A stretch of DNA of 48,011 nucleotides from Paenibacillus gorillae. Lineage in GTDB: Bacteria > Bacillota > Bacilli > Paenibacillales > Paenibacillaceae. A model generated the notes under the pieces. The model did not search any database, was not told where the DNA came from, and was given only the letters and a program-made list of their open reading frames with translations. Location: NCBI RefSeq assembly GCF_000513275.1, contig NZ_CBVJ010000116.1, positions 1-48,011 on the forward strand. The letters are read 5' to 3'. Shown here piece by piece: positions 42,453 through 48,011 of this stretch. Within the stretch, counting starts at the first letter, position 1; each line of letters opens with the position of its first letter. The position numbers and the translations under genes were made by a program.

Positions 42453-43202
42453 TTATTTAAAAGAAGCATAACCCTGATCGACCATTACGACGCTGCCTGT
42501 AATAGCTTCCGCTTCCGGAAGAGAAACGAGATAGACCGATTTAGCCACCGCTTCCGGCTTCGTCAGCTCTCCGCCCATTACTTTTGCCCGCATGCTATCG
42601 AGCATGCCGTTATCTTTGTAGCCTTGAATAATCGGCGTATCCACTGCGCCCGGTGCAACCGCTACGACGCGAATGCCATGCGGCGCAAGCTCCAAAGCGG
42701 CCGATTTGCTCATCATGATTACCGCGCCTTTCGTAGCGTGATAAGCAAACGTACCTGGCGATGCCAAGACACCGAAAACGGATGCCGTATTAATAATAAC
42801 GCCGTTAATGCCGAGCTCCTTCATTTTACGTCCCGCTGCAATAATGCCGTAAGCAACGCCATGCTGGTTAATGGCGATTGTTTTATGATACAAGTCCATG
42901 CTCTGATTCAGTACGGGGCCTGCTCCGCCAATGCCTGCATTGTTGAACATGACATCGATTCGTCCGTAGACCTCTACCGTACGCTCAACCAGCGCCTCAA
43001 CTGCCGCCTGATCCGAGACGTCGACCTGGATAAACGTTGCTTCGCCGCCAGCCTCGGTAATCCGTTCAACCGTTTCTTGACCGCCCGCTTCGTTAAAATC
43101 GGCAACGACGACACGATCTCCCTTGCTTGCGAACAGCAAGCTCGCCTCTCTGCCAATACCGCTAGCTCCTCCTGTAATAACCGCAACCCGTTTTGTATTC
43201 AT
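42453..43202 (-). CDS. Short-chain dehydrogenase/reductase (classical SDR)
   Basis: 249 residues, typical size. The NAD(P) motif is TGGASGIG near residue 11 and NNAG follows at about 90. The catalytic Ser is in NTASVFG and the Tyr-Lys pair in YHATKGA. Asp near the end of beta-2 (VVADFNEAGG) suggests NAD(H) preference. Resembles 3-oxoacyl reductase/2,5-dichloro-diol dehydrogenase-type SDRs; substrate unknown. Divergent from the LysR regulator across a long palindrome, so it is probably a target of that regulator. GGAGG lies 10 nt before the ATG. Confidence 0.92.
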   Translation of the reverse strand: MNTKRVAVITGGASGIGREASLLFASKGDRVVVADFNEAGGQETVERITEAGGEATFIQVDVSDQAAVEALVERTVEVYGRIDVMFNNAGIGGAGPVLNQSMDLYHKTIAINQHGVAYGIIAAGRKMKELGINGVIINTASVFGVLASPGTFAYHATKGAVIMMSKSAALELAPHGIRVVAVAPGAVDTPIIQGYKDNGMLDSMRAKVMGGELTKPEAVAKSVYLVSLPEAEAITGSVVMVDQGYASFK

Positions 43203-43261
43203 CTATAAGAACCTCCTCTGTTATGAAGAAAAAAATATTTACAACCCTATTGTAATCCCGC

Positions 43262-43293
43262 CCTAACATTAAGTATATTTATACTTAGTTAGG
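43262..43293. promoter_or_regulatory. 32-bp palindromic operator between SDR and lysR genes
   Basis: CCTAAC-AT-TAAGTATA-TT-TATACTTA-GTTAGG: the inner arms (43270-43277 and 43280-43287) and the outer arms are perfect complements. It fits a LysR-type recognition site. A TTGTAA/TATATT pair (43250-43255 and 43274-43279, 18-nt spacer) for the lysR direction overlaps it. Confidence 0.75.
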
Positions 43294-43323
43294 TGTAACT
43301 TAAGCAGAACTGAACTAAGGGAC

Positions 43324-44229
43324 GTGAATATTATTCATTTGGAGCAGCTGGAGTTCATCGTCGAAGTTGCGAAGACGGGCTCGCTTACCCAAGCCGCGAA
43401 GAACAGCCATGTCACGCTGTCCGCTGTCAGCCAGTCGCTCTCCAACCTGGAGGCAGAGCTCGGCATAACCCTGTTTACCCGGTCCCGCAATGGAGCGACA
43501 GCTACGGTAGAAGGACAAGCCATTGTAGATAAAGCGGTCGAAGTGCTGCAAAAGCTGCAGGAATTGAAGCAGGAGGCCCAGTTGTTCACTGGTATTCAAC
43601 AGGGTGAGCTGCGTATGGCCGCTATTCCGGGTCCATTGTCATTGCTTATTCATACGATTATCGGCTTCAAAAGGGATTATCCACATATCGAGATGGAAAT
43701 GACGGAAAAGAGCACCCGTGAGATTATGGATGATGTGCTGCAGCATCGGGCAGATATCGGCCTCATTATTTTGTACGAGGATATGCTCAGCAAGCACAGC
43801 AATCTGTCCTTCGGCAAGTTGCTGGAGGGACGGATGGTCGTTGGTGTGAGCAAGCAATCGCCGCTTGCGCTGCGCAAATCGATTACGCCTCAACAATTAA
43901 TGCAGCATCCGATCGTATTGTACAAGGACGATTATTTGAAGTTTTTCATCGGGCAGCTGGAACAGGAGTACGGGCCGTTTCAAGTTGTTTTCCATACGAA
44001 CAACCTTGTTGCTATTCAAAAATCCGTCGTCGAAAACTTAGCGGTCACAGTAGGCTTGGACTTCTCCTTCAATACGCACTCGATAGGCTCGGATATCGTC
44101 CTGCTTCAGCTCGATATGCCGGACAACAGGCCCTTTCAGCTGGGCTGGATCAGCTCAGGAGAGTCGACGCTGTCAGCAGCGTCACAGTTATTTATTAAGC
44201 GGCTTAATCATGAGCTGAAGGAAGGATAG
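43324..44229 (+). CDS. LysR-family transcriptional regulator
   Basis: 301 residues from a GTG start. The N-terminal winged HTH reads LEFIVEVAKTGSLTQAAKN, then VTLSAVSQSLSNLEAELGI with LFTRS following. A periplasmic-binding-like effector domain runs from about residue 90 to the end. No good ribosome site is seen (AAGGGA immediately before GTG), suggesting weak translation. It precedes the cyclase gene by 14 nt and is divergent from the SDR gene, so it probably controls both in response to a small aromatic or acid effector. Confidence 0.92.
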   Translation: MNIIHLEQLEFIVEVAKTGSLTQAAKNSHVTLSAVSQSLSNLEAELGITLFTRSRNGATATVEGQAIVDKAVEVLQKLQELKQEAQLFTGIQQGELRMAAIPGPLSLLIHTIIGFKRDYPHIEMEMTEKSTREIMDDVLQHRADIGLIILYEDMLSKHSNLSFGKLLEGRMVVGVSKQSPLALRKSITPQQLMQHPIVLYKDDYLKFFIGQLEQEYGPFQVVFHTNNLVAIQKSVVENLAVTVGLDFSFNTHSIGSDIVLLQLDMPDNRPFQLGWISSGESTLSAASQLFIKRLNHELKEG

Positions 44230-44243
44230 GTGGACATTTAGAG

Positions 44244-44858
44244 ATGCTGATTGATCTGTCTCATCCCATTCGTAACGGTATGCCCATCTATCCCGGCGAT
44301 ACGGAAACGAAGCTGGAGCATGCCAAGCAATTCAAGAAGGATGGCTACAACAACCATCTGCTGACGATCAATATGCATGCCGGCACCCACATTGACGGCC
44401 CGATGCATCTGCTCGACATCGATAAACGTATCAACGAGTTTCCGGTGGACAGATTTATAGGCCGGGGTTGTCTGCTAGATGTACGGGGCCAGAGCGTCAT
44501 TGATGCAAGGCCGGAATACGAGGCGATGATTGAGCCGAATGATATCGTTATTGTACTCACCGGACATGGCAAGCAATACGGGAGTCCGGGTTATTTTGAC
44601 CATTACCCGGTTCTGACGGAGAGCTTCGCCAAACTTATGGTACGCAAGCAAGTGAAGATGGTCGGCTTGGATACGCCTTCTCCCGATCAGTATCCGTTTG
44701 AGGTGCATCAAATTTTGTTCCGGGAACAGATTTTTCTAATCGAAAATTTAGCCAATGCGGAACAACTGCTGGACGCCGGCCCGTTCGAAGTTATCGCGCT
44801 GCCGCTCCATATCGATGCGGATTCATCCGTTGCCAGAGTGATCGCTCGTTCGCTATGA
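44244..44858 (+). CDS. Cyclase family protein (kynurenine formamidase-like metal hydrolase)
   Basis: 204 residues. It starts LIDLSHPIRNGMPIYPGD and contains HAGTHIDGPMH, the zinc-binding H-x-G-T-H-x-D-x-P-x-H motif of the cyclase/KynB family. TGHGKQYGSPGYF and GLDTPSPD are also typical. Hydrolyses an amide or lactone; N-formylkynurenine and isatin are known substrates of relatives. Probably cotranscribed with lysR (14-nt gap). No tryptophan-degradation genes are adjacent, so kynurenine use is not indicated. Confidence 0.9.
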   Translation: MLIDLSHPIRNGMPIYPGDTETKLEHAKQFKKDGYNNHLLTINMHAGTHIDGPMHLLDIDKRINEFPVDRFIGRGCLLDVRGQSVIDARPEYEAMIEPNDIVIVLTGHGKQYGSPGYFDHYPVLTESFAKLMVRKQVKMVGLDTPSPDQYPFEVHQILFREQIFLIENLANAEQLLDAGPFEVIALPLHIDADSSVARVIARSL

Positions 44859-44920
44859 TGATAGTGAAAAGGACCGGTTCCAAGGCTGCGAGCCCTAGTA
44901 CCGATCCCTTCATCCTTACC

Positions 44921-45157
44921 TTACGTCCATGCCCAGAAAAAGCCGTCCCGGTCCCAAGCTATTCTTCCTTTATGCAGCTTGCGGAACGCCTTCTTCACTT
45001 CCTTTGACAGTGAAGGGTTACCCTTCTCATTAACGAAGACGAAGGATTCTCCGAAGTGAGCTTTGACGTAGTCGATGGCGTCACTCTGATGGAGATTTCC
45101 CTTCGACCTGATTTCTTCTACCATCCATTCGGCAATCTGCTGTTCCGTTATTTCCAT
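44921..45157 (-). CDS. Small conserved protein, DUF6953-like
   Basis: 78 residues starting MEITEQQIAEWMVEEIRSKG, with AIDYVKAHFGESFVFVNEKG and VKKAFRKLHKGRIAWDRD after it, ending FFWAWT. The order (helical AEWM start, FG..FV..NE.GN, K.V.KAFRKL, W.R) matches what I recall of the DUF6953 family of Bacilli. Cytoplasmic, role unknown, perhaps a small winged-helix fold. AAGGAGG lies about 10 nt before the ATG. Convergent with the cyclase gene. Confidence 0.8.
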   Translation of the reverse strand: MEITEQQIAEWMVEEIRSKGNLHQSDAIDYVKAHFGESFVFVNEKGNPSLSKEVKKAFRKLHKGRIAWDRDGFFWAWT

Positions 45158-45269
45158 GGCTGAATCGCCTCCTTATTGACCCTTAAGAAGATTAAGCATA
45201 ATGCAAGGCCCATTAAATAGCAACGACGTTAATTGTTCCATCCACTACCATTCGAAAAGAGGGATTTCA

Positions 45270-45626
45270 TTGCTGCCAATGATTTTAGTCGCTATTGTCG
45301 CTATTGAGCATCTTTACATTTTATATCTCGAAATGTTCCGCTGGACGGCTCCACGCACGCTTCGCACCTTTGGACTCACCGCCGAACAAGCGGAAATGTC
45401 CAAGTCGCTAGCCGCGAATCAAGGCCTGTACAACGGCTTTCTTGCTGCCGGTCTCATCTGGGGCTTGCTGTATCCGAATGCGGATATCGGCAGACATATC
45501 GAGATTTTTTTCCTGGGCTGCGTGCTGGTTGCCGCTCTATTCGGCGGATTAACCGCCAAAAAATCCATACTGCTCGTCCAAGGCCTGCCTGCATTAATCG
45601 CCCTAGCTTGTGTATTGTGGCTGTAA
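45270..45626 (+). CDS. DUF1304 family membrane protein
   Basis: 118 residues from a TTG with GAGGG 6 nt upstream; the frame is open to 45201 but the extra N-terminus is polar and without a ribosome site. Four membrane helices. The family pattern is seen in VAIVAIEHLYILYLEMFRW and AANQGLYNGFLAAGLIWGL. Function unknown. Its own terminator follows. Confidence 0.85.
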   Translation: MLPMILVAIVAIEHLYILYLEMFRWTAPRTLRTFGLTAEQAEMSKSLAANQGLYNGFLAAGLIWGLLYPNADIGRHIEIFFLGCVLVAALFGGLTAKKSILLVQGLPALIALACVLWL

Positions 45627-45666
45627 GTTAGCCATAGTGTGAGAGCCTTCTGGCTCCCTGAAGAAC

Positions 45667-45712
45667 AGCACTCTGCCAGTTAGACAAAACTAACAAGCGG
45701 AGTGCTTTTTTC
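45667..45712 (+). terminator. Terminator of the DUF1304 gene
   Basis: AGCACT/AGTGCT outer stem with GC pairs and an inner GTTAG/CTAAC hairpin, followed by six T and TCTTTT. Confidence 0.85.
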
Positions 45713-45824
45713 TTTTATCACCCTTCGTCTATACAATTACAGCGACAAATAATGGTTCCTACTTGTCAAAGCACTCCATTTCGCTCACAATAAAATTAGA
45801 AAATAATGACAAGGAGGGCTGCTG

Positions 45825-47225
45825 ATGACCGCCACCGCAACGATAGACGCGGATAGTGTTGGGCAAGCGATAGAGGAGCATAAGCGGTATTTTTCCGCCG
45901 GAACCACACAAGATGTGAAATTTCGGATCGCACAGCTTCTTAAGCTTCGCGACGCTATTCGAAAGTTTGAGCCGCAGCTTACGGAAGCGCTTTACCAAGA
46001 CTTGCGTAAAGGTGATTTCGAAGCCTATGCCACTGAAATTGGTTTTGCGCTGGACAGCATCCGGCACACCGCTAAACAGCTGAAGCGCTGGGCGAGGCCC
46101 CGCAAAGTTAAAACGCCGCTTGTACTTATGCCCTCAACCAGCTCTATCCGCTCGGAGCCTTATGGCACGGTCTTAATTATTAGCCCTTTTAATTATCCCT
46201 TCCAGCTTTGCATGGAACCGTTGATCGGTGCGATCGCCGCAGGCAATTGTGCACTGCTGAAGCCTTCGGAATTGACGCCGAATGTCTCTGCAGTCATCGC
46301 CCGCTTGATCGGGGAAACGTTCGATCCCGCTTATATTCGTGTCGTGGAAGGTGAGAAGGAGGTAACCTCCCTCCTCATCCATGCTCCCTTTGATCTGATC
46401 TTTTTTACCGGAAGTACCGCTGTCGGCAAGATCGTCATGGCTGCTGCAGCGAAGAACCTCGTACCGGTCATTCTGGAGCTGGGAGGCAAAAGCCCCGTTA
46501 TCGTGGACGCCTCCGCCAATCTGGATCTGGCAGCCAAGCGGATCGCTTGGGGCAAATTTATGAATACGGGTCAGACCTGTATCGCCCCGGATTATATTCT
46601 CGCGCATGCTGATATTAAGGAGCAGCTAGTCGTCAAGCTGAAAGAAACGATTTCCGGCTTTTACGGAGCGAATGCTGCTGCTAGCCGCGATTACGGCCGG
46701 ATCGTCAATACGAGAAGATTTGATCAGCTGGCGGCTATACTGGAACAGGATCGGGCTGGCATTCGCTATGGAGGTACTGTCGATAGGGATGATCTTTATA
46801 TTGAGCCTACGCTGCTAGATTCCGCATGCTGGAAAGACGCTGCCATGGCAGAAGAGATTTTCGGTCCGATTTTGCCGATTATGGAATATCAGGATCTGGA
46901 CGAGGCGATTAATGGCATTAATGCGCGGCCTAAGCCGCTTGCCCTGTACGTGTTCACGGAGAACCGAAGCGTGGAGCGAGAGGTGCTGAGTCGCATTTCG
47001 TTCGGGGGAGGCTGCGTCAACGATACCATTTCCCATATTATCAATCCCTACCTGCCTTTTGGCGGCATTGGGAACTCGGGTGTCGGAGCCTACCACGGCA
47101 AGCATGGCTTCGACCAGTTTTCCCATCAGAAAAGCATCCTGAAAAAAAGCACGCTGCTGGACATCACCATCCTGTTCCCGCCTTACAACGACAGACTAAA
47201 GCTGATCAAAAAGCTGCTGAAATAA
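45825..47225 (+). CDS. Aldehyde dehydrogenase, class 3-like (YwdH type)
   Basis: 466 residues. NAD(P)-dependent oxidation of aldehydes to acids. SPFNYPFQLCMEPLIGAIAAGN and KPSELTP form the cofactor-site start. FFTGSTAVGK is the nucleotide loop, LELGGKSPVIV holds the general-base Glu, and GQTCIAPDY holds the catalytic Cys. A hydrophobic C-terminus (LLDITILFPPYN) may touch the membrane, as in fatty aldehyde dehydrogenases. AAGGAGGG stands 6 nt before the ATG. Monocistronic, with terminator. Confidence 0.94.
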   Translation: MTATATIDADSVGQAIEEHKRYFSAGTTQDVKFRIAQLLKLRDAIRKFEPQLTEALYQDLRKGDFEAYATEIGFALDSIRHTAKQLKRWARPRKVKTPLVLMPSTSSIRSEPYGTVLIISPFNYPFQLCMEPLIGAIAAGNCALLKPSELTPNVSAVIARLIGETFDPAYIRVVEGEKEVTSLLIHAPFDLIFFTGSTAVGKIVMAAAAKNLVPVILELGGKSPVIVDASANLDLAAKRIAWGKFMNTGQTCIAPDYILAHADIKEQLVVKLKETISGFYGANAAASRDYGRIVNTRRFDQLAAILEQDRAGIRYGGTVDRDDLYIEPTLLDSACWKDAAMAEEIFGPILPIMEYQDLDEAINGINARPKPLALYVFTENRSVEREVLSRISFGGGCVNDTISHIINPYLPFGGIGNSGVGAYHGKHGFDQFSHQKSILKKSTLLDITILFPPYNDRLKLIKKLLK

Positions 47226-47252
47226 ATAGAAGGAAATAGATAAAGTGCAAAC

Positions 47253-47296
47253 AAAGGAATCCCTCAGCTGCTCTGGCTGGGGGATTCCTTTGTTTA
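47253..47296 (+). terminator. Terminator of the aldehyde dehydrogenase gene
   Basis: CAAAGGAATCCC/GGGATTCCTTTG plus CAGC/GCTG, a nearly continuous 17-bp stem, followed by a short T run that leads into the 9-bp repeats. Confidence 0.88.
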
Positions 47297-47418
47297 GGCT
47301 GTTTGGGCTGTTTGGGATGTTTGGGATGTTTGGGATGTTTGGGCTATTTAGGCTGTTTAGGCTGTTTGGGATGTTTGGGATGTTTGGGATGTTTGGGATG
47401 TTTGGGATGTTTGGAGCT
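47293..47418. repeat. 9-bp minisatellite, TTTGGG(A/C)TG x 13-14
   Basis: Thirteen head-to-tail 9-bp units and one degenerate unit; variants TTTAGGCTG, TTTGGGCTG, TTTGGGATG and TTTGGGCTA. The unit order (four blocks of identical units) suggests slippage or conversion. It is open in frame and would read as (L/M)F(G/R) tripeptides, but the only start lies before the terminator hairpin, so coding is unlikely. Confidence 0.9.
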
Positions 47419-47442
47419 TATGTGTCGTGTCGTGCTGGCATG

Positions 47443-47621
47443 TAACTTCGGGTCCGACTATGTATCTCTGACGAAAAGTAACATTGGGTTTACTAGTTTA
47501 GCCCTGCTGGGGAGTTACATCAGACTTGGAATTCGCCCCTGCTGGCAACTTACTTCGGGCTAACTCGTGCATCCCTGCTCATAAGTAACTTCGAACCTCA
47601 TCCGTCTCCCGTTAGCGAACC
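47443..47621. repeat. Degenerate 36-bp tandem repeat array
   Basis: Units starting with TAACTTCG or close variants at 47443, 47479, 47515, 47550 and 47586, that is at steps of 36, 36, 35 and 36 nt. The most conserved part is CCCTGCTG-N3-AAG followed by TAACTTCGGG. Units differ at many positions. It is not a CRISPR: there are no constant repeats with variable spacers. Confidence 0.75.
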
Positions 47622-47820
47622 AGCTTCGCTATTTAACGAATCAAACCTCGCTCTCGAGGGCCAGTCCAACATCGACCAGCATGATAGCGAGCCTAGCTTC
47701 GCTACTCATGAACCTAGGTTCACGGATAGCGAAATTTAGTTCGCTGTAGCTAGTCCGATGCTCTCGTTACATCTCTACAGCGAATCTGCCTTCGTTATAT
47801 TGCGAAGGCGCTTCGCTAAT
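47615..47820. repeat. 21-bp-phased palindromic repeat array, locus C
   Basis: RCGAA-type palindromes at 47615, 47636, 47687, 47708 (variant ATGAACCTAGGTTCAC) and 47729, at 21-nt steps inside blocks, with more copies near 47781 and 47802. The block 47687-47745 repeats the three-module order of loci A and B. Confidence 0.82.
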
Positions 47821-47878
47821 TCTTGCGCACGGCACTTAGCTACTTCCGATGTGTCCGTCCACTACGCATTATTAAAGG

Positions 47879-48011
47879 TTACTTTACGCACGGAAGGTTC
47901 CTTTTTGCTGGGATCTAAGTTAGAACACGACAGTCCCGCTCTACTTGGCAAGTAATTTCGAAATTTACTGTTCATCTATGCTGATAAGTAACTTCGAGCT
48001 CCTCCGTTCAT
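47879..48011. repeat. 36-bp repeat family, second array running off the window
   Basis: Units at 47879, 47920, 47953 and 47989 (steps 41, 33, 36). The last junction, CTGATAAG-TAACTTCGAGCT, matches the units near 47550-47600. No gene is visible in 47420-48011. Confidence 0.65.

Noticed and set aside
47245..47445. Protein-coding gene for an LFG/MFG repeat peptide
   Set aside because: The frame starts inside the aldehyde dehydrogenase terminator and has no ribosome site; low-complexity minisatellite explains the open frame.
47443..48011. CRISPR array
   Set aside because: Repeats are degenerate along their whole length and contiguous, without constant repeat/variable spacer alternation, and no cas gene is near.

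Overview
The window looks like chromosomal DNA of a spore-forming Firmicute, most likely Paenibacillus or a close relative. The evidence is strong AGGAGG ribosome sites with frequent GTG/TTG starts, moderate GC, a spore-coat transglutaminase (Tgl), a RacA-like MerR protein, futalosine-pathway menaquinone genes, and a Bacillus eps-like exopolysaccharide operon. No rRNA, tRNA, CRISPR, prophage or transposase gene was seen.

1-15.7 kb (minus strand) is one long exopolysaccharide operon. Most junctions overlap by 1-20 nt (several ATGA). In transcription order it encodes a Wzz-type chain-length protein, a BY-kinase, a membrane-anchored CapD/PglF/EpsC-type 4,6-dehydratase, a Wzx flippase, a GT4, a Wzy-like polymerase, a hexapeptide acyltransferase, a second GT4, UDP-glucuronate 4-epimerase, a GT4-phosphoglycosyltransferase fusion, a PglD/EpsM-like acetyltransferase, a PglE/EpsN-like aminotransferase, GalU, and UDP-glucose dehydrogenase (cut by the window edge). 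Dehydratase, aminotransferase and acetyltransferase together form a UDP-diacetylbacillosamine-type module. GalU, Ugd and the epimerase supply UDP-Glc, UDP-GlcA and UDP-GalA. Upstream lies about 1.1 kb with little coding, holding a possible structured element.

16.8-31 kb carries a lactonase; a three-gene operon (small protein, mqnB, mqnD); a 40-aa membrane protein; a sugar-catabolism cluster (two TIM-barrel isomerases plus a frameshifted Gfo/Idh dehydrogenase) divergent from an AraC regulator; a 53-aa protein; and an envelope group made of a secreted coiled-coil protein behind a possible attenuator, an RDD membrane protein, a 911-aa TPM/coiled-coil protein and a DUF2306 protein.

31-41 kb holds tgl, the RacA-like gene, a 1047-aa choice-of-anchor A/DUF11-like protein, an ankyrin protein, a gntR-uxuA operon with a visible operator, and a frameshifted homospermidine-synthase-like gene. 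41-47 kb holds a tetR-SMR efflux pair, a divergent SDR / lysR-cyclase locus with a 32-bp palindrome, small DUF proteins and an aldehyde dehydrogenase.

The most unusual non-coding signal is a dispersed repeat family at three intergenic loci (about 20.1, 31.3 and 47.6 kb). It consists of short palindromes of the GCGAA-N6-TTCGC type phased at almost exactly 21 bp. At two loci it is flanked by, or linked to, a second repeat sharing the AAGTAACATTG core; at the last locus that second family forms degenerate 36-bp tandem arrays. A 9-bp minisatellite sits beside it, just after the aldehyde dehydrogenase terminator.
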